Shown here one piece after another: positions 27,401 through 35,872 of a stretch of DNA of 64,000 nucleotides. The stretch is from assembly GCF_037893185.1 (NCBI RefSeq), contig NZ_CP140772.1, positions 2,852,001-2,916,000 on the forward strand. Reading direction: 5' to 3'. Each line of letters begins with the position of its first letter. Position 1 is the first letter of the stretch. Under the pieces are notes generated by a model, which was not told where the DNA came from, made no database searches, and saw only the letters and a program-made list of their open reading frames with translations. Source of the DNA: Chitinophaga sp. 180180018-3. Lineage in GTDB: Bacteria; Bacteroidota; Bacteroidia; Chitinophagales; Chitinophagaceae. A program made the translations under genes and the position numbers.

Positions 27401-27980
27401 CAACCACGATGGGGTGATCGATGAAAACGACCGTTATATTTTCGGAAATCCGTTTCCCCGCTACACCTTCGGCTTTAACTATAGCATCAGCTGGAAGAAC
27501 TTCGATTTCTCTATGTTCTGGCAGGGCGTAGGTAAAAGAAGCCAGTTCCTCCGTGGCGATATCGTGGAAGCCTTCCACAACAACGAGGATCATGCTATGG
27601 TGCAGCACCTCGACCGTTGGACACCTACTAATCCGGGTGCCAGCTATCCGCGCCTGACCATTGGTTCGGCTGATGCCAACAACTTTGCTTATTCCGATTA
27701 CTGGTTGTATGATACCAAATACCTGCGTCTGAAGAATCTGCAAATTGGTTACAACTTACCGGCCTCCCTGATGAAACGTGCGAGGATGCAGGGTGTAAGG
27801 GTATATTTCACCAGTCAGAACCTACTCACGATTACGCCTAAACGTTTCCGTGAGCTGGGCGTAGACCCTGAGTTTACACAGTTCGATGATAAGTTGTCGA
27901 TGACAAATTACAATGCCATTGCAGGACGTAATTACCCGAACGCCGCCACTTTTGCAGTAGGACTGGATATTAAGTTCTGA
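24498..27980 (+). CDS. SusC/RagA TonB-dependent transporter with STN domain (mannan locus)
   Basis: This is an 1160-residue transporter. After the signal region, an STN domain occupies about 58-134 (SLAQVLDKIEEQTSLVFVY ... EFIGNKIILK), followed by a carboxypeptidase-like beta domain (about 147-230: ISGRVVDNQGQPIPGVNIRV), the plug (LQGQAPNLIMQQ, VESISVLKDAASSAIYGSQAANGVIYITT) and the barrel, ending FAVGLDIKF with a terminal Phe. The STN domain makes it a signal transducer to the FecR encoded just upstream. With GH76 genes in the same operon it most likely imports alpha-mannan oligosaccharides. Confidence 0.96.
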   Translation: MRKELLKPSFRPPFLSLIACLSVLSVLDLQAQVAYAAGLARQVQHQPATDRDKPPSRNYLVSLNVDNASLAQVLDKIEEQTSLVFVYANEDIKAAQKISLSVKDNSLEDVLQMILLPREISYEFIGNKIILKHRPADAAADQQQEIIISGRVVDNQGQPIPGVNIRVKGLSVGTTSISNGTYTLKIPGSAANGVLIFSSIGYAPSEINIGGRTSITAMLMSDSKDLNEIVITAYGQQKKTQVTAAISTVNSKDITDRPAVNMFQALQGQAPNLIMQQATAEPGTAMVMNIRGVGSLTGNAPLVIIDGVVAGNNGLQNLNPYDVESISVLKDAASSAIYGSQAANGVIYITTKRGKKDERPTVQYNGMYGWQTPTTLPRQVEAWQYMTLKNEALVNSGKTPQFAPEDIKYWHDRGSEPAMLREMIRKTTPQQSHNISLTGGGKTSSYLFSLGYLDQGNMLQNKYVPQDFFYKRYNARLNVSIDVSKYVKVTGNAAYTRSTFRTQQADIGLLMRDAMRVPRIYPVKDSLGNWVVPSLTSNSVFAQLSDAGYNLRTIDNLMGGLDVVITPVNHFKINLNASGNYNINNNQGRWNKFSYAPYYTTATPPQYNQLQQDEYKDLTTNVYATAEYENTFGKHYVKGQVGARSDATNEFYGFRATRYGTTNLDNDWSIGGGYIPKPDGTYDYRDIGTYNDITNPNLYALNSLFGRVNYAFNDKYLAEFTWRYDGSSKLAPGHRWQFFPAFSLGWRLTDETFMKEIKDRIGNFKLRYSWGQVGNSNIGGFNYLSRVKINDANYAFNNSLAPGSTFSTYNDLLKWEISTMANYGIDADFLNGALTASFDYFNKNTTGIYLFQTIPGTAGTDAPLENVGKVNNKGWELVLNYRFSTGAFRHSVGFNLADNLNKVVKFGQESIRGSDVAFIIKEGYPLASYYGYKSNGLYQNLDDIKNAPKVPFAYNQQVMPGDIRYIDRNHDGVIDENDRYIFGNPFPRYTFGFNYSISWKNFDFSMFWQGVGKRSQFLRGDIVEAFHNNEDHAMVQHLDRWTPTNPGASYPRLTIGSADANNFAYSDYWLYDTKYLRLKNLQIGYNLPASLMKRARMQGVRVYFTSQNLLTITPKRFRELGVDPEFTQFDDKLSMTNYNAIAGRNYPNAATFAVGLDIKF

Positions 27981-27999
27981 TGTCTAAATTATCAATTGT

Positions 28000-29607
28000 A
28001 TGAAGAAGTTATTGCTATCGATATTAATTGCCTCAGCGGTGACCGGTTGCCGGAAGCTGGATCAGCCTATCACCCGGGAATATACGGAAACAGCCTACTG
28101 GCGTAATGCCCAGGATGCGCTGGACGCGTTGGCCGCCTGCTACGAGCATCTTTCAAAAGATGACTATTTCTTCGGCGACGAAGCGCTGAGCGACAATGCC
28201 TACAACAGCGGCGGCGGTATGCTCAACGTAAATGCCATCGCCAATGGTGGCTACGACGGCGCTAATGCACGCGTGGCTGATACCTGGAAATATTATTATA
28301 CCACTATCAGAAGATGTAATAATGTAACCACCAACATCGACCGCGTGCCGGCCCTGGATCCCGCGTTGAAAAAACGGATACTGGCCGAAGCCCGTTTTAT
28401 CCGCGCCTATGCTTATTTTGAGCTGACCTCCGCATTCGGAGATGTCCCATTTTACACCAACCTGATTTCTATTGACGAGTCACGCGTTATTACGCGCACG
28501 GATAAGAATACAGTTCAGCAGTTTGTACTGACGGAGCTGGCAGATATACAGAAAGATTTGCCCACCAACACGCAACAGGCGCAAAACGACCGTGGCCGTG
28601 TTACCCGCGGTGCTGCCATCGCCATGAGCGCCCGCGTACACCTTTATCGCGGCGAGTGGCAGGGGGTGGTGAGCGATTGCGAACAGCTGATCGGAAAATC
28701 AGATAACGGCAGCTACGCCCTGTTCGCGAACTACAACAGCCTGTTTACCGTGGCGAACGAGTACAACAGTGAGGTGATACTGGACCTGGAATATGGTGGT
28801 GGCAGAACGTACGACAAACAACGTTCTTTCATGCCGCAGACCATCGCAGCGCTGAGAAGCGTGCTCGTGCCTACACAGGACCTGGTGAACGATTACATCA
28901 TGACTAACGGGAAGGGGATCAACGAAGCCGGTTCCGGGTTCGATGAAAACAACCCTTACGCCAACAGGGATCCCCGCTTTGAAGCCACCATCCTGCATCA
29001 TGGATCTAAAGTGACAGATTTTACCGGTAACGTACAAACGATTCTGACACAGCCTGGCTCAGTACCTTCCACCAACAGCGTAGACGACCAGGGGGCATCA
29101 CCAACCGGTTATTATTTCTACAAATACTACGACCGTAGCGCTACCAACTATTCTTCTTCACTGAGCCTGATCCTCATCCGCTATGCCGATGTATTGCTGA
29201 TGTATGCAGAAGCAAAGAATGAATTAGGGCAGATGACTGCCGGTGTGTGGAACCAGACCATTCAACCACTCCGTGTGCGTGCAGGATTTAATGATGCCGG
29301 TGCTACCCAGTTTAATGCAGCCCTGAACCAGGATCAGCTGCGTACCGTCATCCGCCGCGAAAGAAGGGCAGAACTGGCTTTTGAAGGATTACGCGTACTG
29401 GATATACGCCGCTGGAAAATTGCCGATGCGGTCATGAACAAACCGGTAAGAGGTATTAAAGTATCCTCAGGTGCTTTTAACAAAGATCCTAACGGATATA
29501 TCATCGTGGAAAGCAGGTTGTTCACCAACCCTAAGCACTACCTGTGGCCGGTGCCCACCATTGAACGGGATCAGAATAAAAATCTTTCACAAAACCAAGA
29601 CTGGTAA
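28000..29607 (+). CDS. SusD/RagB-family lipoprotein (mannan locus)
   Basis: This 535-residue protein has lipobox Cys 17 (AVTGCRK). SusD features include the N-terminal TETAYWRNAQDALDALAACY, the TPR-like helices RILAEARFIRAYAYFELTSAFGDVPF, and the C-terminal LILIRYADVLLMYAEAKNELG, RRERRAELAFEGLRVLDIRRW and LWPVPTIERDQNKNLSQN. It is the surface lid and glycan-binding partner of the SusC encoded 19 nt upstream. The SusE-like gene follows 25 nt later, so the order is that of a standard polysaccharide utilisation operon. Confidence 0.96.
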   Translation: MKKLLLSILIASAVTGCRKLDQPITREYTETAYWRNAQDALDALAACYEHLSKDDYFFGDEALSDNAYNSGGGMLNVNAIANGGYDGANARVADTWKYYYTTIRRCNNVTTNIDRVPALDPALKKRILAEARFIRAYAYFELTSAFGDVPFYTNLISIDESRVITRTDKNTVQQFVLTELADIQKDLPTNTQQAQNDRGRVTRGAAIAMSARVHLYRGEWQGVVSDCEQLIGKSDNGSYALFANYNSLFTVANEYNSEVILDLEYGGGRTYDKQRSFMPQTIAALRSVLVPTQDLVNDYIMTNGKGINEAGSGFDENNPYANRDPRFEATILHHGSKVTDFTGNVQTILTQPGSVPSTNSVDDQGASPTGYYFYKYYDRSATNYSSSLSLILIRYADVLLMYAEAKNELGQMTAGVWNQTIQPLRVRAGFNDAGATQFNAALNQDQLRTVIRRERRAELAFEGLRVLDIRRWKIADAVMNKPVRGIKVSSGAFNKDPNGYIIVESRLFTNPKHYLWPVPTIERDQNKNLSQNQDW

Positions 29608-29632
29608 TCATTCCACCTAAAACTGAACTAAC

Positions 29633-30757
29633 ATGCAAAAATATCTCTTTATTATACTGGGTGTTTTTCTCTTCGCGTGTAAGAAAGACAATTATACACT
29701 CAACGTCAATATGAAACCGGTGCCTAAATTAATGGCGCCGCTCGATAATAAATACATCAAGCTGCAACCCACTACCAGCGCTACTGTTAGCTTCGAATGG
29801 GATCAGGCCAGGGCAGAAGATGGCTCGCTGGTATTGTACGAAGTAGTGTTCGATAAAGAGAATGGCGACTTCTCTTCGCCTGTTGCCAAGTTTACTTCCG
29901 ACGGCGGCGGCGTGCAGAATAAACTCACCTTATCCCACAAAGACCTGAACAGCGTGGCGGGTAAAGCGGGCATCGCTTCGCTGGCTACCGGAAAGCTGAA
30001 ATGGACGGTGCTGTCTTCCAAAGGGTATAACATCCAGAAAGCAGCAGAAACGAGGCTGATAGAAGTAGAGCGGCCTAATGGTTTTGCAGAGATACCTACC
30101 GACGTATTCCTGACCGGCGACGCTGTTGAAACAGGTACTGACCTGTCGAAAGCGCTGAAGCTGAAGTCTGTAGCCCCGGGGGTATATGAAATTTATACCT
30201 CTCTCAAAAACGGCAAATATCATTTCACCAACCGCAATACCGGTACGCCTTCCACTTATTCTATCAGCGGATCGGCGCTGAAAGAAGGGGGTGAATCTAC
30301 ACAGGCTGCCGGCACCAAAGCCTACCGCCTGCGCCTCGACTTCAACAACGCTGCCGTAACCGTTACAGAAATCACCAGCATCGGCCTCTGGTTTGCGCCG
30401 CTGAATAAATTCCTGTTCGAGATCCCTTACGCCGGCAGCAGCACCTGGAGCATCAAGAGCCAGCTGATCACCTTCAAACAGGAATCATGGGGCCGCGACG
30501 AGCGCTACAAATTCCGTATAGCCGTTAAGGATAGTGATGGCAACCCCGGCGAAGAGTGGATAGGAAGCTCCAACCAGGACAACAGCCGGCCTACGGCTGC
30601 CACTCCGGCCAGCTTCTGGGAACTGAAGCCTATTGCCAACAACGATCAGTGGAATTACTGTTATAAGTTCATGACAGAAGAAGACGGGAAGAACTGCGAC
30701 GTGAATCTGTACTTCTATACAGATAAGAATTACACCCATGAAGTAATCGCTAAATAA
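29633..30757 (+). CDS. SusE-like surface glycan-binding lipoprotein
   Basis: This 374-residue protein has lipobox Cys 16 (FLFACKKDN). The N-terminal region (KLMAPLDNKYIKLQPTTSATVSFEWDQA) matches the Ig-like SusE domain. Two further beta domains follow (about 155-245 and 250-370), the last being Trp-rich (GLWFAPLNKFLFEIPYAGSSTWSIK, ASFWELKPIANNDQWNY), typical of SusE/SusF starch- or mannan-binding modules. Its position directly after SusD and 8 nt before the GH76 gene supports a role in holding polysaccharide at the cell surface. It has no catalytic motif. Confidence 0.88.
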   Translation: MQKYLFIILGVFLFACKKDNYTLNVNMKPVPKLMAPLDNKYIKLQPTTSATVSFEWDQARAEDGSLVLYEVVFDKENGDFSSPVAKFTSDGGGVQNKLTLSHKDLNSVAGKAGIASLATGKLKWTVLSSKGYNIQKAAETRLIEVERPNGFAEIPTDVFLTGDAVETGTDLSKALKLKSVAPGVYEIYTSLKNGKYHFTNRNTGTPSTYSISGSALKEGGESTQAAGTKAYRLRLDFNNAAVTVTEITSIGLWFAPLNKFLFEIPYAGSSTWSIKSQLITFKQESWGRDERYKFRIAVKDSDGNPGEEWIGSSNQDNSRPTAATPASFWELKPIANNDQWNYCYKFMTEEDGKNCDVNLYFYTDKNYTHEVIAK

Positions 30758-30765
30758 GAATGACT

Positions 30766-31911
30766 ATGAAGCTGATTAAATATGCCTTATTAATGTTCCC
30801 CCTGGCCTTCACTGCCTGTTTGAAAGAACCAGTAGATGACGGCCCGGGCCCGGGCGCCGGTAAAGCAAGATATGTGTTCGACTGGCCTAAGATCGCGGAT
30901 TCGTCACAACAGGCGCTTACCTCATCTTTCTGGAACCAGGAAAAATATTTCAATGCCAACAGTGCAGGCGGTACCACCTTTAATTACTGGCCTAATGCAC
31001 ATGCATTAGACGTACTAACGGATGCCTATATACGTAAAAACGATCCGGCTGTTAAAGCTCGCATGGACGATCTGCTGGCAGGGATGAAAGCGAAGAATGG
31101 CGGTAGCTATATCAACTTCTTCTACGACGACATGGAATGGATGACCCTGGCCTGTTTACGCGCATTTGAAGCAACAGGGGATACAAAATACAAGGAAACC
31201 GCCGTGTTATTATGGAACGATATCAAAGGCGGATGGGACAATGTATGGGGCGGAGGTATTCACTGGAATAAAGACAAAGCCAAAAATTACAAGAATACGC
31301 CGGCCAATGCACCTGCCTGTATTATTGCGTGTCGCATGTACGGCGTAACCCAGAACCCCGATGATATCGCCTGGGCAGGAAAGCTCTACGACTGGGAAAA
31401 AAGTACCCTCGTAGATCCATCGAGCGGGCTGGTATGGGATGGCATCAACCAGGATGGCAGCGGTCAGGTAACAAAAAACTGGAACTTCACCTATAACCAG
31501 GGTGTATTCATCGGCGCCGGCATCGAAATGTACAAGCTGACAGGCCAGAACATCTACCTGAACGATGCGCTGAAAACAGCCAACAACACGCTGGCCGGCG
31601 GATTTACCAATGCCAACATCCTGAAAGATGAAGGCGGCGGAGATGGCGGCCTGTTTAAAGGCGTGCTGGTGCGCTACCTGATGCTGCTCATTACAGATGG
31701 CAGTATCAGCAGCACAGATGCCGCTAAGTTTGCCGCTTTCCTGCAGCTGAATGCAGAAACGCTGTGGGTGAAAGGTACTGCCCGTCCGCAGCTGCTGTTC
31801 AATACCAACTGGACAACCACCGGTACCTCCGCAGATCTGACCACTCAGCTCAGCGGAACAATGCTGGTAGAAGCAGCAGCCAAACTGAAAGATATGGGGC
31901 TGATTAAGTAA
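30766..31911 (+). CDS. GH76 endo-alpha-1,6-mannanase lipoprotein
   Basis: Starting at 30766 (MKLIKYALL) gives 381 residues with lipobox Cys 18 (AFTACLKEP); 30760 adds two residues only. The GH76 catalytic pair Asp121-Asp122 sits in NFFYDDMEWM. Other family features are GGIHWNKDK, NAPACIIACRMYG, FTYNQGVFIGAGIEMYKLTG and GDGGLFKGVLVRYL. GH76 enzymes cut the alpha-1,6-mannose backbone of yeast-type mannan. The lipobox suggests it is anchored in the outer membrane. It lies 8 nt after the SusE-like gene and 14 nt before a second GH76. Confidence 0.93.
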   Translation: MKLIKYALLMFPLAFTACLKEPVDDGPGPGAGKARYVFDWPKIADSSQQALTSSFWNQEKYFNANSAGGTTFNYWPNAHALDVLTDAYIRKNDPAVKARMDDLLAGMKAKNGGSYINFFYDDMEWMTLACLRAFEATGDTKYKETAVLLWNDIKGGWDNVWGGGIHWNKDKAKNYKNTPANAPACIIACRMYGVTQNPDDIAWAGKLYDWEKSTLVDPSSGLVWDGINQDGSGQVTKNWNFTYNQGVFIGAGIEMYKLTGQNIYLNDALKTANNTLAGGFTNANILKDEGGGDGGLFKGVLVRYLMLLITDGSISSTDAAKFAAFLQLNAETLWVKGTARPQLLFNTNWTTTGTSADLTTQLSGTMLVEAAAKLKDMGLIK

Positions 31912-31925
31912 TCTAAATCATAACA

Positions 31926-32996
31926 ATGGGGAGAAGAACAACGACCGTTATCCTGTGCGGTGTACTGATGGCAGGCAGCGTCTCCGCTCAAAGCAACCAG
32001 CAGAAAGCGGAGGCCTTGCAACAGGCGGTGAATAAATACCTGTACGAAAACAAAAGCGGTTTGTACATACAAACCAGCGACCGGGCTAAGAATCATAATC
32101 CGCATGCGGACCTCTGGGGCCTCTGCGGGCTGATACAGGCCACCAACGAAATGGAGCGGATGCATCCGGGAAAGCAGTACATGCAGCCTGTTGTAGCAGC
32201 CATTAATCAGTACTATGATCCCATTCCGCCTACGCCGGGTTATGCTTCCTATGTGGTGAAAGAACGCCGGGAAGACCGCTACTACGACGATAACCAGTGG
32301 ATCGGTATCGCCTACCTCGATGCCTATGAACGCACCGGGAAGAAATGGTTCCTGCAAAAGGGCGATGAGATTTACCGCTTCATGATGACGGGATTCGATA
32401 CCATCAGCGGAGGCGGGCTGTATTGGAAAGAAGGCGACAAAACCACTAAAAATACCTGCTCCAATGGTCCGGGTATATTACTGGCCCTGCAGCTGTACAA
32501 TGCCACCCACAATAAAGCTTACCTCGATACCGCGCTGCTGCTCTATAACTGGGTGAACAAACACCTGCGCAGCAACAGCGGGGTATACTGGGACGCTATC
32601 AAGCCCCAGGAAAACAACCGTATCGATTCTGCCGCATATACCTATAACACCGGTACCATGCTGGAGGCAAATGTGAAATTGTACCATATCACCAAAAATG
32701 CTCACTATCTCACGGAAGCACAGCATATCGCCGAGGGAGGGTACCAGCGCTTCTTCAGGAACGGCCGCTTTCATTCTTCCTATTGGTTCAATGCCGTACT
32801 GTTGCGGGGCTACGAGGCCCTGTATAAAACAGATAAACATCGCAAATATATTGACGCCATGCAGGAATATGCCGACAACGTCTGGAAACATGACCGCGAC
32901 AGCGCTAATAACCTGCTGGGAAGCCGCCCGGAGAAAGAACTACTCGGACAGGCGGGGATGATGGAGATATATGCGAGGTTGGCGGTGAGCCTTTAG
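31926..32996 (+). CDS. GH76 alpha-1,6-mannanase, secreted
   Basis: This 356-residue protein has a Sec signal peptide ending at VSAQ (about residue 22) and no lipobox, so it is probably periplasmic. The catalytic pair Asp121-Asp122 lies in RYYDDNQWIG. Further GH76 features are GGGLYWKEGDKTTKNTCSNGPGILLALQLY and YTYNTGTMLEANVKLYHIT. It is a paralogue, not a duplicate, of the preceding gene. The two may split work between the surface and the periplasm, as is common in mannan loci of Bacteroidota. Its stop codon overlaps the left arm of the palindrome at 32995-33070. Confidence 0.92.
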   Translation: MGRRTTTVILCGVLMAGSVSAQSNQQKAEALQQAVNKYLYENKSGLYIQTSDRAKNHNPHADLWGLCGLIQATNEMERMHPGKQYMQPVVAAINQYYDPIPPTPGYASYVVKERREDRYYDDNQWIGIAYLDAYERTGKKWFLQKGDEIYRFMMTGFDTISGGGLYWKEGDKTTKNTCSNGPGILLALQLYNATHNKAYLDTALLLYNWVNKHLRSNSGVYWDAIKPQENNRIDSAAYTYNTGTMLEANVKLYHITKNAHYLTEAQHIAEGGYQRFFRNGRFHSSYWFNAVLLRGYEALYKTDKHRKYIDAMQEYADNVWKHDRDSANNLLGSRPEKELLGQAGMMEIYARLAVSL

Positions 32997-33070
32997 TCGT
33001 TAGTAAAATGCAGCGAAGATTACATGATGGTTAAATTTCATGTAATCTTCGCTGCATTTTACTAATAGCT
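32995..33070. repeat. Long palindrome at the end of the mannan operon, probable terminator
   Basis: Arms 32995-33027 and 33038-33070 are complementary at 30 of 33 positions, including 28 perfect inner pairs, around a 10-nt loop. The core TTAGTAAAATGCAGCGAAG followed by ATTAC matches the palindrome at 1263-1352, whereas the innermost bases differ. It overlaps the stop of the second GH76 gene. Confidence 0.88.
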
Positions 33071-33127
33071 ATTCCTAATTTGTAATTATATTAGGAAATT
33101 AATTAATTTTATAGCGAAATCTATCCT

Positions 33128-33535
33128 ATGAAGCTGCTCCTTTTCCCGTTCCTGGTATTACTACCATTGTTTGTCTGTGGGCAGACGGGAGTTCAGACGG
33201 CGGCAAAGAAAGGCAATCGTGAAACAGAGTTTAAAATGAAAGAAGGAAGCTATCTCAGCTTTGCACAGGTGAACCTGAGCCTGGGTGAAATAGGATTCCG
33301 GGTGGAAGTAGCGTCTGAGCAAAAGAAGGGTAACTCAAAGCTGGAATTCCGGATAGATAAGCCCAAAGGGAAGATCATCGGTGTGCTGGACATACCTTAT
33401 ACCGGCGACAGTACCCATGCGCTGAAACTCACCGGGAACCTGAAACATGCGGAGGGAGTACACGACCTGTACCTGGTTGCCAGGGGTGCGGTGCCCTTCA
33501 GTATTACTTCATTTGGATTTATTTTTAATTATTAA
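33128..33535 (+). CDS. Secreted stand-alone CBM6-like protein
   Basis: This 135-residue protein has a signal peptide (to about residue 19, FVCGQ). The mature 115 residues read like a single CBM6-type beta-sandwich: GSYLSFAQVNLS at the start, then GEIGFRVEVAS, LEFRIDKPKGKIIGVLDIPYTGD, and the family's typical ending GVHDLYLVARG ... FGFIF. No catalytic domain is attached. CBM6 domains bind sugar chains. It lies just downstream of the GH76 pair but beyond a strong palindrome, so it is probably a separate transcript. It may capture glycan fragments in the periplasm. Confidence 0.7.
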   Translation: MKLLLFPFLVLLPLFVCGQTGVQTAAKKGNRETEFKMKEGSYLSFAQVNLSLGEIGFRVEVASEQKKGNSKLEFRIDKPKGKIIGVLDIPYTGDSTHALKLTGNLKHAEGVHDLYLVARGAVPFSITSFGFIFNY

Positions 33536-33556
33536 GATACCCCGCTATATATAGGT

Positions 33557-33614
33557 CCGGGAAAAATCCCGGGCAACTAACCCGGAAAAGATGAGGATGT
33601 TTTCATGAACATCC
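33557..33614. repeat. Two small hairpins between unrelated genes
   Basis: CCGGGAAAAATCCCGG (33557-33572) forms a 5-bp stem. GGATGTT/AACATCC (33595-33601, 33608-33614) forms a 7-bp stem. The first motif recurs almost unchanged at 61733-61748. No U-tract follows either, so termination is uncertain. Confidence 0.6.
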
Positions 33615-33643
33615 CGTATTTTGCCGTTGTCTAATAAGAAATT

Positions 33644-34375
33644 ATGCCAGCAAGAACTTTTGCCATCGGCGATATACATGGCGCCCTCCGGGCGCTGGAA
33701 CAGGTAATCACGGCCATAGCACCACAAAAAGAGGATACCCTGGTTTTTCTCGGGGATTATGTAGACGGATGGCCGGAGTCGGCACAGGTGATCGATTACC
33801 TGACTGCTCTTCAGCATCGCACCAACTGTATCTTCATTAAAGGGAATCATGATATGCGTTGCGAAGAATGGCTGAAGGGAAATGATCCGGGCCATTTTTG
33901 GGCGAGAGGCGGGGGACGGGCTACCGTGGCCAGTTACGCAGGCTATACCCAGGAACAAACGCAACAGCATCTGGAGTTTTTTGCCGCCATGAAATATTTT
34001 TATACGGATGATATGAACAGGCTGTATATCCACGGTGGCTTTACGTCGAATGCCGGGCCTGCCGCAGAACTGCCAGCAGAAAACGTTACAACAGACCGCA
34101 GTTTGTGGGAACTGGCAGTAACAATGGACCAACGGGTGAAATCACATCCGGAATTGTTCCCGAAAAGACTCGCGCTTTTTCATGAAATTTACATCGGTCA
34201 TACGCCCGTGCTGATCAACTATGCCGATATGCCGGTACAGGCCTGCAATGTCTGGAATGTTGATACCGGCGCGGGTTTCTACGGAAAATTATCCGCACTC
34301 AATACAGCTACCAAAGAAATCATACAAAGTGATAACGTGCCCACGTTATATCCCGGTATAAAGGGCAGGAGTTAG
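33644..34375 (+). CDS. PPP-family metallophosphatase (serine/threonine phosphatase-like)
   Basis: This 243-residue cytosolic enzyme shows all PPP metal-binding motifs near the N-terminus: GDIHG (9-13), GDYVDG (37-42) and GNHD (67-70), plus the later YIHGG and YIGHTP histidines. The group includes bacterial PrpA/PrpB-type protein phosphatases and ApaH-like dinucleotide hydrolases. The length and the WARGGGRATVASYAG segment favour the PrpA-like protein-phosphatase branch. It precedes a CstB-like gene by 21 nt and may share its transcript, without an obvious functional link. Confidence 0.9.
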   Translation: MPARTFAIGDIHGALRALEQVITAIAPQKEDTLVFLGDYVDGWPESAQVIDYLTALQHRTNCIFIKGNHDMRCEEWLKGNDPGHFWARGGGRATVASYAGYTQEQTQQHLEFFAAMKYFYTDDMNRLYIHGGFTSNAGPAAELPAENVTTDRSLWELAVTMDQRVKSHPELFPKRLALFHEIYIGHTPVLINYADMPVQACNVWNVDTGAGFYGKLSALNTATKEIIQSDNVPTLYPGIKGRS

Positions 34376-34396
34376 GTTTAATTAAACGTTACCGCC

Positions 34397-35746
34397 ATGG
34401 ATATTAAACAGTTTGAAGACAAGAGCCTGGCGCATTTTTCCTACGCTGTCTGTAACGAGGCAACGAACGAAATAATACTGATAGATCCCGCCAGGAATAT
34501 TAAGCCTTATCTTGATCTGGCAGCATCGCTGCAGGCGCGGATTACACACGTTATTGAAACCCATCCGCATGCCGATTTTGTAAGCGGCCACCTCGAGCTG
34601 CACGAAACCACTGGTGCGGTGTTGCATTGTTCCCGTCTTGTTGGCGCCGCTTATCCTCACATTGGCTTCGACGAAGGAGATGAGATCGTGTCAGGAGATA
34701 TTACGCTGAAAGCGTTGAATACGCCCGGACATTCGCCAGACAGCATCTGCGTGGTGCTGGAATATGCCGGTGTTCCGGGCGTGGTATTTACGGGTGATAC
34801 GCTGTTCATAGGAGATTGCGGCCGGCCCGACCTCCGGGAGCAGGCAGGCAACCTGACCGCCCGTAAAGAGGAACTGGCGCGGAGTATGTATCACTCCCTG
34901 CGGGAAAAACTGATGCCGCTGCCCGACGATACCCTCGTGTATCCTGCTCATGGTGCAGGTACCCTTTGCGGTAAATCGCTCAGCGATGCGGATAGTAGCA
35001 CCATTGCCATAGAAAAAATAAGTAACTGGTGTTTGCAGGATGATACAGAAGATGAATTTGTTGCGGAATTACTTGCCAGGCAACCCTTTGTACCAGTGTA
35101 TTTTCCTTATGATGTGGCAGTGAACCGGGTAGGGGCGCCACCTTTGGCCGCCTCCCTGGCAAAGGTGCCACGGATAGACGGAACACCTGTTTTTGAAGAG
35201 CAGGTGCCTGTTGTTGATACCCGGTCTGTAACCGCTTTCAGAGAAGGAGCACAGCCAGGTGCCATCAACCTGCAAAATGGCGGAAAGTTTGAAACCTGGC
35301 TGGGTAGTATCATCGGGCCGGACGAACAATTTTATCTGCTGGCAGCTACCGCACAACAGCTCACAGACGTAATGGAAAAGACGGCCCGTATCGGGTATGA
35401 GTCGAAAATAAAGGCGGCGCTGGTGTATACACAAGGTGCAGCTCAGCTGGAAGTCTTGCCCCTCAATGATTTCAAAGCTCATCCGGAAAGATACACCGTT
35501 GTGGATGTACGAATGTCATCAGAAGCCGCGGATTATCCCATCTTCCAACAGGCCTTATCAATCCCGCTGGATGAGCTGAGAAAACGCGTGACAGAAATCC
35601 CTGTTACAAAACCGGTGGTGATACATTGTGCCGGCGGATACCGGAGCGCGGCAGCAACCAGTATCGTGGCCGCTGCATTGAAAGATAAAGTACCCGTGTA
35701 TGACCTGGGAGAAGCGGTGAAACAATTTTATCCCGGAGAAAAATAG
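34397..35746 (+). CDS. CstB-like persulfide dioxygenase fused to two rhodanese domains
   Basis: This is a 449-residue protein. Residues 1-240 form a metallo-beta-lactamase fold of the ETHE1 type: THPHADFVSGH (His56, His58, Asp60, His65), then GHSPDSIC, GDTLFIGDCGRPDL and PAHG. Two rhodanese-like domains follow. The first (about 255-345) lacks a catalytic Cys; the second (about 355-449) has it at Cys411 (HCAGGYRS). A Cys at about 19 is also present. Length, domain order and Cys positions resemble Staphylococcus CstB, which oxidises persulfides and makes thiosulfate. I infer sulfide detoxification. No sulfide-responsive regulator gene is adjacent. Confidence 0.85.
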   Translation: MDIKQFEDKSLAHFSYAVCNEATNEIILIDPARNIKPYLDLAASLQARITHVIETHPHADFVSGHLELHETTGAVLHCSRLVGAAYPHIGFDEGDEIVSGDITLKALNTPGHSPDSICVVLEYAGVPGVVFTGDTLFIGDCGRPDLREQAGNLTARKEELARSMYHSLREKLMPLPDDTLVYPAHGAGTLCGKSLSDADSSTIAIEKISNWCLQDDTEDEFVAELLARQPFVPVYFPYDVAVNRVGAPPLAASLAKVPRIDGTPVFEEQVPVVDTRSVTAFREGAQPGAINLQNGGKFETWLGSIIGPDEQFYLLAATAQQLTDVMEKTARIGYESKIKAALVYTQGAAQLEVLPLNDFKAHPERYTVVDVRMSSEAADYPIFQQALSIPLDELRKRVTEIPVTKPVVIHCAGGYRSAAATSIVAAALKDKVPVYDLGEAVKQFYPGEK

Positions 35747-35753
35747 CGGCACA

Positions 35754-35784
35754 AGACAGGTTCCTGCAGGAACAATCTGTTTTA
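35754..35784 (+). terminator. Probable terminator
   Basis: The perfect 14-nt palindrome GTTCCTGCAGGAAC (35760-35773), with partly pairing flanks, is followed by a T-rich stretch. It lies directly after the CstB-like gene. Confidence 0.6.
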
Positions 35785-35872
35785 ATTTGAGCATGATAAG
35801 GGTAGGGTGCGCTTACCGGAAACAGAAAACACCCTACTTTCGTTATAATGCTTCACCTCAAAACTGATGATC

